A stretch of DNA of 64,000 nucleotides, from assembly GCA_030549775.1 (NCBI GenBank), contig CM060175.1:97703470-97767469 (forward strand), read 5' to 3'. This document shows, in pieces, positions 48,867-60,944 of the stretch. Both the position numbers and the translations under genes were made by a program. The stretch comes from Tamarix chinensis. Its lineage: Eukaryota; Streptophyta; Magnoliopsida; Caryophyllales; Tamaricaceae. Positions within the stretch are counted from its first letter, which is position 1, and each line of letters opens with the position of its first letter. The notes beneath the pieces were generated by a model, which saw nothing but the letters and a program-made list of their open reading frames with translations, searched no databases and had not been told where the DNA came from.

Positions 48867-49884
48867 TAATTTGTTATAAAAACATGAAACTATTGTTTAA
48901 GTGGTATCAATATTGCACCACACATTGGTTAGCCAAAATTTGATCATCAAATGCAAAGAACTACAATTCTCTAAGAAAATGTGGTAAGAATTATAGATAT
49001 ATTTGTGCTGCTTTTGTTTGACTAACGATCCACCCTGTTGTTATGATGTGCTGGTTTCAAGATTTAGCCACACCTAGTGCATCGGGTTCCCCCTCCCCTA
49101 GTGTACCATAAAAAATAAAATAAAATATAGATATGTTTAAGTTATTTTTCTTTAAAGGTAATAGAGGATGTAGTTAGCAAGTGACCTAAATTGAGTGTAA
49201 ATAAAACTCCTACGGTAAGAAAATGGCATTGCTTAGATAAAAGAGAGTGATTTCTATGGATAGAAGGGTTGTCCAAGTAACATAACGAACAATAATACAA
49301 TTCAAATCTATGTATTGGCAGAGTTTGAGGAGTCTATTGTACGCAATATTTTCTCTAATAATTTAATGTTAGTTATGGATTTTTTCTCTCTTTTTTCCAA
49401 TGATCTGATTAAAGATTGTTATTGCCTAAAATCTTTTTTTTAAAGAAGTGGTAGGAATCAGCCAAGAAAGGGAGAAAATTATGACTTCACATAAAAATAA
49501 TACCTAAAATTTATTAAAAACTTAAAATATTTTATTTTAAGAAACTCCAAATGTTTATTATTTCACAAACTCACTAGATTCAGTCTTTTGATCTTACTGT
49601 TATATGATTTGATTATGTTTACTATTTTAGCACCGAAGCTAGATTAGTTTTTCAATTCAATTTTCCTAACATGTGGCATTAGGGCACTTGTTAGAGTTAA
49701 TAAAAATAGAAATGAATGTAACATTTAATAACACCAGCTACAATGTGCATTTATAATTATTTTTTAAGTTGATACATTAATTTGAGAAATAAATTAAAGT
49801 CTTAATGGTAATATTATAGCCTAGTGATTAATATTGGATTATCATTCGACGTTCCTATGGAAAAATGCATTTGATGTTATAAAC

Positions 49885-49958
<74 letters not shown>

Positions 49959-50721
49959 AATAATAATAATAATAATAGTGTATCTATCTACACTATTTTT
50001 ATAGGATGAACTCTTATGGTCTATAAAAAGTACTTTGCCTAAAATGCCCTTTGATTCTTACATGATTCCCACGTTATTTTCCTTCTCATATAGTTGCTCA
50101 ATTATTATTTTTACCGTTTTAATTTCAAACCACCACTTTCAAAGTTAACACACTAACCCCTATTGTCAAACTACTCTTGTCGTCCACTATATCATATAAT
50201 GACCATCTAGTGTGAGAAACTTGTCATCTAACATTGCCCTTCTATAATTTTTAAATAGTTACGATTCAAAATATTAAGGCATTAACCATTCTTATATGTC
50301 ATATGAATGCATTTTTTTTCTCTTTCCAGAATCCTTTAAGCATCACAACACGTCACCTCTCTTTTCTTGTCTCCACTGTTTACTCCCCCTTCCTCATTCT
50401 TATCCTCTAAAATTAACTAATCTCTACATGCATTTTATCAAACTTGAAGGTTCGTCGATAGATTTCATGTTGTCCATGCACTAAGTTGCAACATATCACA
50501 ACTCACATATAACTCCAACATATACATTTTCTATCTCGCCCGTTGATTAACAAAAAAGTAAAGCATTTCATTATGTGATCTCCATCATACATGTGGTCAA
50601 ATATTTTCTCCTTCTAATTATTTTCATGTATCAACAACTAACTAAGTTTAATTTATACAATGTTGTATTGAAGTGTTTCCCCCTTTTTGGAATATGATAG
50701 TTTATTCGTTTAAATAACTAA
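48867..50721. other. Intergenic DNA
   Basis: No gene is supported. It contains the GAT microsatellite listed separately. Confidence 0.6.
49887..49977. repeat. (GAT)n / (AAT)n microsatellite
   Basis: About 24 perfect GAT units (49887-49958), then about six AAT units. Confidence 0.95.
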
Positions 50722-50871
50722 CACTACAAGAAAACTCTTTTATAACAACAACACTTTTACAACGGCAATACTTTATTGTTGCGAAAAATGTCTTTTGGTA
50801 ACTATAATTTTATGACGCTACAAAAATTACTGCAAAAAATAATTCATTTATATGGTGATTATTAGGAACTA

Positions 50872-51607
50872 TTTTGCAACGACATTTGTCGTTGCAATAT
50901 ACGTGATAGTTTATATGCAACGACATTTATATGTTACAATATACAAAATGTTTTTGCAATGTTTTTTTTGTTATTGCAAAATGTTGATTGAATTTATTTC
51001 AATGACTATACTTATTGCAATGTTTAGATTATTTTAATGCAATGACATTTATATGTTTTGCAACTATATTTGTCGTTGTAATATATGCGATGGTTTATTT
51101 ACAATGACATTTATATGTTGCAATATATATAATATTTTTGCAATGATTTTTTTTTGTTGCAAAATGTTAATCGAATTTATTGCAACGACTATAATTATTG
51201 CAAATATTTATATTATTTTAATGCAGTGATATTTATATGTTTTGTAATGACATTTGTTGTTACAATATATGCGATGGTTTATTTGTAACAACATTTGTTT
51301 ATTGCAATATACAAAATGTTTTTGCACCACCTTTTTTTTGTTGTAAAATATTGATTGGGTTTATTGTAACGACTATACTTGTTACAAATATTTAAATTAT
51401 TTTAACGCAATGACATTTATATGTTTTGCAACAATAATTTTTGTTGCAATATATATGATGGTTTTTTTACAACGACATTTATTTATTGTAATATTCAAAA
51501 CATTTTTACAACGACTTTTTTTATTGTAAAATATTGATTGAATTTATTGCAATGATTATACTTGTTGCAAATATTTAGATTATTTTAACGCAATAATAAG
51601 TTGTTGC
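50872..51607. repeat. Four tandem 184-bp units inside the CACTA element
   Basis: Unit starts at TTTTG are at 50872, 51056, 51240 and 51424, exactly 184 bp apart. Each contains GCAACGACATTTxT, a GATGGTTTATxT word, a poly-T run near GTTGCAAAAT, and TTATTGCAACGACTATA. Confidence 0.9.
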
Positions 51608-52158
51608 AAAAATAAATTATCAACAATTTTATTGCAACATCTATGCTTTGTTGCCACTGCCTTCTCTAACTCCTAATCTTACCTCCATTGTGTTAGTCTT
51701 TTTGAGTTATATCGATTGGACACACGAATTTATCTCGACATCCATAAGCTCAATCAAATCCCTAATTGCCAAGTAGAATTTTGGTAAGTTTTTGTTCAAT
51801 TTGATAATTTTTTCTTGATATATATGTTAAGAATTATTTTTATATATTTTGGTTATATTGATTTAAGCAGGGCATATGTATATGGCATAATTTATGAACA
51901 TCGATTAGAGGTTTCACTGGTCATTTATTGCAACGGTGTTTAAACAAGTTATTGTGTCATTACAATTGCATGTTTTCGCAATGGACAAAGATGGTTGTTG
52001 AAGTTTTAAGTTTAAAATCTGGCAAAGACTTTATTGTTGCAATTATGTATTTTTTGCAATAATAAAGTATAATACCTCCAAATTGAGTGGAATATTTTGA
52101 GGATTGTTATGACTACTTATATCAACATAGTATACCATCATTTTGGTGGTTCTATTCT

Positions 52159-52232
52159 AAGAACTCCACAGTTAAGCATGCTTTCTGTGGATCAGTTTTT
52201 AGGATGAGTGACTCTCTTGGGAAGTTTTGGAA
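52159..52232 (+). ncRNA. 5S rRNA-like segment (degenerate) inside the CACTA element
   Basis: The stretch AGAACTCCACAGTTAAGCAT then TTTTAGGATGAGTGACTCTC and TTGGGAAGT follows the order and spacing of the plant 5S rRNA internal control region: box A AGTTAAGCGTGCTT, intermediate element GGATGGGTGAC, box C CTGGGAAGT. Each block has one or two changes. Flanking 5S sequence is weak and the 5' half is poorly conserved. It cannot be a normal 5S gene; a captured 5S fragment or Cassandra-type LTR remnant is more likely. Confidence 0.65.
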
Positions 52233-52955
52233 ATGACTTGTGTTAATTTATGAGGTTAGTCGATCAGTCTAAAAGCGCTATACAATATCCCTCGCGGTTC
52301 TTGTGGGCCTAGGTGGCTACTAAGTGGCATTGCATGGTCGTTTCAACTCAGGGTGTTAGAAATTTATGGGTCCCGGGTGCTATCAGGTGCCCCTTATGTG
52401 GTTGTATTGACTTGGGGTATTTTGTAATTTTTTGTTCCTAAAGTATATTCAATTTTTTGCAACAACATAAGCTATTACAATAAATATGTTTTTGCAATGA
52501 CAAATATTGTTGCTATAATATGCTATTTTTTTACAACAACATTTGTTGTTGTAAAAAATAAGATTTAGCAACGACATAATTTGTTGTCAAACTACAACTA
52601 ATTTTTTTTTCAACGACAAAAGTTGTTGCTAATTACAGGTTTTTGTAATGACATAAATTGTTGCCAAAGTAGGACTATTATTTTGCAATGTTTTTTAACG
52701 TTGCAATATATAAACACATGTAGTTAGCTAAAGTGATGTATTACAATGATATTTATTCGGCAACAATAATTTATGTTGCATTTAATTACTCTTTTTTACA
52801 ATGACCATTGTTGTTACTTTATTTCTTTTGCAACGCCATAACATATAACGACCTTGCAACAAAAAATATTGTTGCCATATATATTTTTTGTAACGACTTT
52901 CTATGTTTAGTAACAAAAAATATTGTTGCTAAAAATAGATTTTTTTGTAGTATAA

Positions 52956-53599
52956 TAGGTCTATGTATCTTATATTATTTAAAAAAAAAATATTATTAAG
53001 TATAGTTTACCAAATGGTACCTTCACTCTATTGAGGTGGTTGCGTCGTCAAACTATCTGTTTCTTCTATCTTTTTACTTATATATTGATTAAAACTCCAT
53101 TGTCTTGGCTCACTATAGGTTCATTGGTCACTTGCATATGTAGATTTAAAATTTTAGAATCTAATTTTAGCATCAGACAAGTGACAAAAGACATATTTCT
53201 TATTCTCTTTAAATATTGCAGGGTTGATTTAGGGAAAATTAAACCATATCAGTATTGACTTGCTTTTCAGAGTTATTGAAATTTTAGTTTTCGTATTATG
53301 TTTTTTAACCTTTTGCAAATTTTATATACTTATTCTTCTACTTTCATCGTAATAATTCATAAACATATTATTCAAATTCAATGATATCCGATGTTCATTC
53401 TAAAATATAATTAATATATATACACATACATACAAAAGATTGATTATTATTTTGCATTCATGAAATGGCATGCTTTAAAATTCTAGTAATAAATAATAAT
53501 AATTGGAATCAGGACTCATCGTTTGCGTCGGGTTCCCCTCCCCATGTTTACCTCAAAGAAAAAAAAAAAAAAAGGTCGTGCTGGAGAGAAAAAGAGGAG
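52956..53599. other. Region upstream of CWC15
   Basis: AT-rich; an A-run at 53561-53573 precedes the GC-richer leader. Probable promoter of CWC15, but no specific element is convincing. Confidence 0.5.
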
Positions 53600-53739
53600 G
53601 ATTTTGGGGGACTGCGGCCTGGTCGGATAGTCGGCGGAAGGACTCAGGCTGCTATATGACGCGGACCCATTATCCGGCGCCACCAGCGAATTTCTCTAGT
53701 TCCGCTAATTAAAATCAAGTTCAACTGAGACCTCCGGCG
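53600..53739 (+). other. 5' untranslated exon of CWC15
   Basis: GC-rich non-coding sequence ends at a perfect donor (CTCCGGCG|GTAAGT, exon end 53739). The acceptor before the start codon exon is probably TTAATAG at 53991-53996, so coding exon 1 would start at 53997. The transcription start is unknown; 53600 is a guess. Confidence 0.5.
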
Positions 53740-54021
53740 GTAAGTTTCGTTCTTACTTCTTCAAATCTTCACCTGTCATAATTGTACTGTACTATTTCTT
53801 CAATTCGTAGACTCTCACAGTTTTTGAATTAGGGTTTTCTCACCGTTTTACTTTCAAGCTGTATTATGAAACTTCAAACTCTAATTATTTGAATAATGTC
53901 TATACGTCGTTCTATTTCAGAATTTTGGGTTTTACGATTCGATGTTATTGCCAATTCATGAAATTGCTTTTCACAAGCCTTTGCATTGATTAATAGATAT
54001 ATTGGGAATACTTAAGAGGAG

Positions 54022-57000
54022 ATGACGACAGCGGCTAGACCTACATGGGCTCCCGCTAAAGGGGGGAATGAACAAGGTGGTACGAGGATTTTTGGCCCTT
54101 CTCAGAAGTATTCTTCTAGGGATCTTGCCGCACATACAACATTAAAACCCAGGTGAGACATTTGTTGGTCTCCTTGTAGGTTCGCGACCTTAAGTTGTTG
54201 TTATCTTATCTGCCTAGAGGTTGTAACGACTTCAAGCAAGTTTGAATTGTTGAAATCGTGAGGTTGATTGAGCCATTTTATATGTCGGTTTGTTAGTAAA
54301 ATGTGTCTCGGATTCATTTTTGCTTAATCTTCTTGGTCCAAAATGTTAAGGTGATGTTTATTTGCCGAAGGGAGCTCTGCTTGATCACTGTGGTCGTGAA
54401 GATGTGTATGTATAGCTTGTTGATGGTGAATACATCTCCGACAAATTTTGACCTAAGATCTTGTAGACATAACTGAAAATGGAGCAGAGCATTCTTATCC
54501 CATTTCTGAATTTCTTGTTGGATGCTCCTTGGTTTATATGGAGCTGTAAGTTTTTTCATTCATTCTCTTCCAATTTGTTGGTCATCTTCCATACTTGTGC
54601 TTTCAAAAATAACCAGCCTTGTTGAATTCATATATTTTAAGATTCTCTTAAGTTTCTGTTAGTTCAGTCCCTATGTGCTAGGCTATCTATGCAATTAATA
54701 GCAGAATAGATGTAAGAAATTATAGGAAAACTTGTTGGATTACTGGGTTGAAGGTACTCCAGGAATTAGAGACCCTGGTGTCTCCCGATTCTTCCATACA
54801 CCCTATCCCCATCTCCTCCACATGCCAGCCCCTCCTATATATCCCCTACCGCACTGACCTCCTCGCACCCATGACTCAGAGGCTAACAAACTCCCTAACC
54901 GAAATGCCCCCTGTCCAATAACCGAAAATGACAGCAATAACAGAAAATGATAGCTACCCTCAGGGAATTAACTAAGAGAAATACAGTGAAAAATAGATAT
55001 GCGGTCCCGTCCACTCATCCCCCGTCTCTGGTGACTCTGCCTCTCTCATATGTCCTCTTGATCAATGGCCTATCAGTTTCCCAGCCAGGTTTCTAAAACG
55101 TCTGCAGCTTGTGAAAAGGGGTTTTCTGATTTGACGTGTAGACTTGCAAAACTACCATTAATTCATCCAACTTCACATCTGTGATGCATGTGTTGGTGAT
55201 ACATAGTCAGAGACTATTTTTAGCTATCATTTGTGTTTTGATTCCTGAACCTGACTCATGCATTTACATAACCAGTTTATGCAGCTTCTTTTTAAATTTC
55301 TCTGCTGCATTTTCTAATAACTCAATCAGCCTTGCATATTCTGTTCCTCCAAAATTAGTTCCTTGAGCTCTCTGGTCATAGCCTTCTTTATCCTAGAGTG
55401 ATGAGACGTCATCTTTCACATTTACCAGCTCCGAGCCTTCTCTGGACAAGGGTGTTGTACTTCTTGGTTCAGCTATTAACTGTCTAGAGTAGGCTCTGAG
55501 CTGGTAAATGTGAAAGCTGAAGATAAGTCGCCCTGGAATAAACAGGTGTAAAAGTCTTTTACTATTTTGTCTTGAGCAGACATGGCCAATGATCAGAGAT
55601 GATGGTCGCCAATTGCTGGCATACTTTTAGTGGTACTCTTCCCCGTTATGCATTTTTTTTGGGTTCATAACAGGGAGTTATTTTTTGCATATCATTGGAA
55701 TCCTAGAACTTATAAGATCCTTTCAGCTGCGAACACTCAGGAGCAATTAATCTCCTTGTCCACATTGACATTTATAAGGGATGGATTTGCTGGCTCATTG
55801 CTTTTGTATTGTTTCTTGATTATACCACAGTACCATGGGAGTGTTTATGAAAGATATTTTTAATTACTACCAAAGCGGGATCCCCCTGCCCCAATGATCA
55901 AATCTTGGTACGAGCCTTATGCTGAATCATGAATGTTCACCATGTTATATCTTTTCCTCGGATATTCAATTTTTAGGCTGATAGGCCTTTAGTTAAATAC
56001 ACCTATGTGAGGAGGAAAAAGGTTGGGGGGTGGTTGGGAAGGAATTCTGGACTGACAGAAGGCACATGGGGATTACTAGAGTTTGTTATGAGTGAAGGAA
56101 GCTGCTGAGTCACTCTTTTCGGTGACTAGAGTTTGTTATAGATATTCTCTCGTTTCCCTTTATTTTATTTTGTCTGTTATGAGTCCGTTAGGAGTTGTGG
56201 CTGTGTATAGGAGGTCAGGAAATAGAGGAGAATGACAAGAATGGAATATTGCCTATTTTGGGAGGCACCAGGTCCTCAAATAACCTGGATTATCTCTTTC
56301 ATCTTGCTTTCTTTCAGAATATAACAAATTTCCCCTTTTTGCTCTAAATTCATCTCGGGTATCATAGCTCTCTTTAATCTTGGCAGAAATGACACCAAAC
56401 AGAGTTGATGCATTAGAAGAGAAGTTACCTTAGATGTAGGAGGAACTGGAGAGTGGGAGGATAGAGACAAGAAGTGAAACTATGAAAATGGGGGAGATGA
56501 TCAGATTCGTTGAATAATGGACGGGGAAGCTAGATTGGAAGTTGGATTAGTATTTCAAACCTAGTGGCTCCAGTTCATCCATTAGAGATGTAGGGAAGGA
56601 GAAAGAAGTTGAGGTAGCGGAAGCTTTCTATACTTCACTGCCCCTTGTTGGCAACCCAAAGCAGAAGATTGATGCCCGACTTCCACGTTAATTGGAGTTT
56701 CCTGTTTTGAGGTGTTGGATCTTTAAGTTGGAAAGGTATATTGTGCAGAATCATGCGCGCGATGTTGAGAAATTGGAGGTTGTGGCTGTGGCTATGGCCG
56801 TGGAGAGGAGAGCCCCTGCATGGTCCTAAAATATGCGAAGGAGAAACCCCAAATAAAGGAGAAACCAAGAACTCCTACTCCACTTTTAGTCTTGCCCAAA
56901 AAAAAAAAGAAAAATAATTAATTTTTTTAGTAGGATTTTGTTTGGCAAGATTAGTGATGGTAGTCGGGGTTTCATCACCAAATCAAACTTGAAACAAGCC

Positions 57001-60000
57001 CACTAGGCTCGTTGAGTTTGGGTGAAGCTCAGACCACCCATCACTAGGTGAAATAGCAGTTCAGCGGCCCCCATTTCTTGGCATTCAAGTAATGAAGAGC
57101 TTTTGAGGATATGTGAGAAGGGGTTATGCTTCAAGTATGAGGAGAGATTCACCCCATGCATTGTATGCAAAAATTGCCTCCTCCAAGTACTACCAATGGA
57201 AGCTAAGGGGGGAGTGGAGGAAGAGGAAATGGAAGCCAAGGGTTTGGAGATCAGGGAAGGGGTAGTAGTCCTAATTGATTGTGGAGCCACCCACAATTTC
57301 ATCTCTGGGGAGGCGGTGATGTTCCCATGTCACCTACAACTCCTTATAGAGTCTTGGTACTGGAAATTTGATAACCACCGATGGGAGGATATGCAAGGGT
57401 GTATGATTGTGGTTGCTGGGAGTTGAGGTGGTAGAAGACTTCTTACATTTGGAGCTAGGTAGTGCGGAAGTGATATTGGGGTTGCAATGGCTGGAGAAGC
57501 TAGGCTTAACACTTGTGACATTAAGGGGTGAACCTAGCTTAAGTTGTACTCAAGTTTGACTCAAGGCCATGCTATGAACTATGACCATGGAGAAACACGG
57601 GCTCTTATTGGAGGGTTGTCCTAGGGGTAATAGAAGAGGATGAGAATGGACAAGCAGCAGCTCCCAAAGAAACATCTGGTTAATGAATTTGCACATGGCC
57701 AAACCAACAGGCCTTCCGTCGGTCAGGGGGTTGGATCATCAGATTAGATTATAACCAGGAACAACCCTGATTAGTATCTGGTCTTATAGGTATCCCCATG
57801 ATCAGCAAAATGAGGTTGAACTGCTGGTTAGGTAGATGGTGACAGCAGGGATTATACAACCTAACAGGAGCCCTTTTTCTAGCTTGGAATTGCCGGTGAA
57901 GAAGAAGGATGGTGGTTGGCGGTTTTGTGTAGATTATAGGGCGTTAAACAAGGCTACAGTACCTGACAAGTTCCTGATACCAATGATTGATGAGCGGTTG
58001 GATGAACTCTATGGTGCAGTAATTTTTTTTGAAGTTAGACCTTTGCTCTAGTTACCATCAGATTTGGGTAAACCTTCTGCACCCATGAAGGCCACTGTGG
58101 ATTTCGGGTGATAACATTTGGATTGATCAATGCCCCTGCGACCTTTCGGACCTTGATGAATCAGTTCTGCAAGCCTCACTTATGAAGATTTGTGTTAATA
58201 ATTTCTTATGACAACCTAGTGTTTAGTTCTTCCTTGTCTGGGCATGGGCACCACTTAAGGATGGTCTTTGAGGCACTGCAAAAACATGAGCTGCTGGCAA
58301 ATGGAAAAAATTTATCTTTGGACAGCTGGAGTTGGAATACTTGGGGCATATAATTTCAGCTAAGGGGGTGGCAGCACACCCGGGTAAAGGGAAGGTGATG
58401 ATGGAGCGGCCTGTTCCCAGGAACCTTAAGGAGTTGAGGGGTTTTCACAGGCTCACAGGATATTATCGAAAGTTTGTTTGTGGATATGGCTGAATTGCAA
58501 CACCACTGACCGATTAGCTTAAGAAAGAATACTTTGGGTGGAATCCACAAGCTGAACAAGCTTTTGAGGCTCCAAAGTCTGCCATGTCTGAAGTTCCGGT
58601 GTTGGCTCTTCCTGATCTCAAAACCTTCCCATGATGATTCAAAGGATGGTAGCACCTGCCACTGGATGAGAACCTCTAGCTGCCCCTTGGAATTGTAGTG
58701 CAGCCAGCACCTGCCATGTCCAAATTGTAATTTCCTGACTTTCACCTTGAGGACAAGGTGAAACTTTGGGAGGGAAGTATTGACAGGCCTTTAATCAAAT
58801 ACACCAATTTGAGGTGGAATAAGGTGTTGGGAAAAGGAAAGTTGGACCAAGAGAAGGCATATGGGGATTAAGCAGCGAGTCACCTGAGTGTAGGAAGCTT
58901 CTGAGTCACTCTTTTCAGTTACTAGAGTCTGTTGTGGATAGTCTTTCATTTCTCTTTAATTAATTTTGTCTGTTATGAGTCTGCTAGGAGTCTTGGTTGT
59001 ATATAGGAGGTCAGGGGATAGAGGGGAATGGCAGGAATTGAGTAGTGGCTATTGTGGTAGGCACCAGGTTCATATAACCTGGATTATCTCTGTCATCTTT
59101 TTTTCTTTCAGAATATAACAAAACTTCACCGCTGAGCTCTGAATTCATAACTGTACCTGTCATAGGCTTTCAATCTCAAATTGGTGTCATAACCTGGATA
59201 ATTGTTTATGTTTGTTAATGTTGTGTTGCGTTTGTGTGAATGACTGTCAATGTAGTATATAGTCATAGATGCTGCTAAGTCTTGTCTTTTGCTGGGTGGT
59301 TTCAAAAATATACAACACCCCTCTGGCTCCACCAAGCAAGATAAAAATTTCTTGGGCCTTGTTGTATTTGCAGATATGTGATTTTGATTTGTTATCTCAA
59401 TCGATACTTGGTGGCTGTAGGTTTTTTTTTCCCACCTCATAGGTGATGTTATGCTGCAGAAAGGTAGGGCAGGACACTGAGGAAGAATTGCAGAAGAGGA
59501 ACCTCAGAGAGGAACTTGAAGACCGTGAACGCAGACATTTTTCATCAAAAGATAAATATAGTGGTAAAGGATACTGATATTATTGTGAAATCCATATTTT
59601 TGATATTTTTTTATGCCCTTGCCTTTCCCGCCTTACCTTCTAAACTGAAAACATCGTGCATGGTCTTGTAGATGACAGGGATCGTAGAAGAGGAAGCCAA
59701 CTCCTTTTGGAAGGTAGTTGTTGTCTGCTTTGATCTTTCCTTTGTTGTATAAACTGCCAAAAAGGACAATAATACTAGTAAGGCAGTCATGTGACTTGTA
59801 ATTTGGGATTCAATGACATGTTTTCAGGCACCAAAAGGGATGCTGAAGATCGCATTGTTCCCCGCAGTGTTGATGCTGATGATTCTGACATTGAAGTTAA
59901 AAGTGATGAAGAAAGGTAGCTTCACTCTTCTGACCTTCTGTTATTGCTAGTCTCTCAGTTCTTCATGTTGTGCACTTTGGCTTTACTTCTTGTGAACACA

Positions 60001-60567
60001 TGAATGAACTAGTTGAAACAATGAGGTTCTATGTTCTAATTTCTAAAGCTGTAATGCAGTAGAAGTTCTACTAGATGATTTTAGTCAAGCGTCGTGTGAT
60101 ATGTTCTTTGTCCTTTCTGTCTTTGTTTATCATCTATAACCTCATCCTTCTGTCAGTTCTCAAGCAGTTTAATTATGATGATGCAATTTAAATAGTTAAT
60201 TTTATATTTAATTGATGTGATCATGTTTACAATTGAAAACTTTTGCATGCAGGTTGCAAGGCAATCAGCTTATGCTTTTCACCTAATAATATCATTGCTA
60301 GAAAATTGATTGTATGGAATATATTGTGAATCCAATCCCATACTTTTTTTTGGGCTTCTGCGCATGAGGATTGGGACTTGTTGAGATGAATGATTTATTG
60401 CACGTCATTTCTCTACCATTTGGCTTTGGTTTTGTATTTGGATTTATGTTTTGACTTCATTTCTTGGTATCAGTGATGACGATGACGATGATGAGGATGA
60501 TACAGAAGCTCTGTTGGCCGAACTTGAACAAATAAAGAAAGAAAGAGCTGAGGAAAAGTTGCGCAAG
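54022..60567 (+). CDS. CWC15: Spliceosome-associated protein CWC15, coding exons 1-5 (3' end outside)
   Basis: The coding parts are 54022-54152, 59460-59563, 59672-59713, 59828-59915 and 60474-60567, with GT-AG introns and matching phases, for 153 residues. The start [20 protein letters not shown] and the following [19 protein letters not shown] are the hallmark of Cwf15/Cwc15. Then come [31 protein letters not shown] and an acidic run (positions about 122-131) with [21 protein letters not shown]15 is a core partner of the PRP19/CDC5L complex in the activated nuclear spliceosome. Plant proteins are about 230 residues; the missing C-terminal part (EREQAEEEA...WDDDVVFKNQ in relatives) must lie beyond 64000. 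The first coding intron is 5.3 kb because retroelements inserted in it. Confidence 0.95.
54711..55075 (-). mobile_element. Antisense solo LTR in the large CWC15 intron
   Basis: On the minus strand it begins TGATAGGCCATTGATCAA at 55075 and ends AATTTCTTACA at 54711. Its start matches the LTR at 55979 (TGATAGGCCTTTAGTTAA) and its inner part shares GGxATATATAGGAGG and CACCAGGGTCTC with the LTR at 466-870. About 365 bp. No matching target duplication was seen (ATAGA versus GTTTC), so it may be the remaining end of a larger deleted element. Confidence 0.65.
55413..55516. repeat. Perfectly structured hairpin in the CWC15 intron
   Basis: A 36-base left arm (55413-55448) and a 36-base right arm (55481-55516) are complementary at 33 positions, with a 32-base loop. 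The core pairing is CTTTCACATTTACCAGCTC with its complement. Confidence 0.85.
55979..56364 (+). mobile_element. 5' LTR of a truncated gypsy element in the CWC15 intron
   Basis: The LTR starts TGATAGGCCTTTAG. It is similar along its length to 58781-59162, including CACATGGGGATTA, AAGCTxCTGAGTCACTC, GGCACCAGGT and AACCTGGATTATCTCT. A near-exact initiator-Met primer site GGTATCATAGCTC lies at 56358-56370, so the LTR/primer junction appears slightly eroded and the right border is uncertain by about 15 bases. Confidence 0.85.
56365..58780 (+). pseudogene. Deleted gypsy internal region (gag, protease, RT; no integrase)
   Basis: Gag-like sequence starts near 56386. A protease motif [10 protein letters not shown] lies near 57279-57308 (first Gly-triad Ser replaced by Cys). 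RT lies at 57836-58350 with [19 protein letters not shown], then the [13 protein letters not shown] and GYYRKFV regions (58330-58490) leading toward RNase H. Several stops and frameshifts break it. After the RNase H start near 58615, integrase is missing and an inverted chromodomain fragment takes its place. The tail [10 protein letters not shown] precedes a purine tract (TTTGGGAGGGAAGTAT) and the 3' LTR. Confidence 0.85.
58618..58728 (-). repeat. Inverted chromodomain fragment
   Basis: On the minus strand this piece reads [20 protein letters not shown], a gypsy chromodomain, although the element is on the + strand. The directly following + strand bases (58727-58756) continue the same domain in normal orientation as [11 protein letters not shown] segment of about 110 bp has therefore been flipped within the element. 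Confidence 0.8.
58781..59162 (+). mobile_element. 3' LTR of the gypsy element in the CWC15 intron
   Basis: The LTR starts TGACAGGCC after the purine tract and ends CCTGTCA. The flanking 5-mer TAGGC (59163-59167) is identical to the one before the 5' LTR (55974-55978), fixing the outer borders 55979 and 59162. Confidence 0.85.
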
Positions 60568-60944
60568 GTAAGATTCATTTCGGTAATTGTGTATTTGTCA
60601 TAGTTTTTGATAATATTTGGCAATGTTAGTTGCGGAAGTGAGGTTGTTGAGAGTACAATTTGCTTTTTTAGTTGGAGTAGTTCCTTGGGGCCTATTTGCA
60701 TAAGAGAAGTTTGAGTATTGGTGAGGGGCACAGACTATAGGTAGATGAAAATTAGGTATATTGGGTCCAAAAAAACATGTGTGATTGTGTTAAGGCTTTT
60801 AAACATAGCCTTTGAAATTTCAAATATATTAGATAATCTTGTGCTGATTACTTTATATTATATCTCTGCACCAATAACCTTTCTTAAAAGAAAGGTCTAA
60901 TATTTAAAATAGTTGACGGTCTAAATATACACTTGACCCTAACT

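Larger units (their letters stand above)
50722..52952. mobile_element. Non-autonomous CACTA transposon (2.2 kb)
   Basis: The left end is CACTACAAGAAAA; the right end TTTTTTTGTAGTA is its complement with one changed terminal base. A TAA target duplication flanks both sides (50719-50721, 52953-52955), matching the 3-bp duplication of CACTA elements. Subterminal regions are full of TTGTTGC/GCAACGA words in both orientations. No transposase frame is present, so it depends on an autonomous relative. The interior holds a 184-bp tandem array and a 5S rRNA-like segment. Confidence 0.85.

Noticed and set aside
57103..57426. Apparent 107-codon protein
   Set aside because: It is the protease part of the deleted gypsy element, not a host gene.
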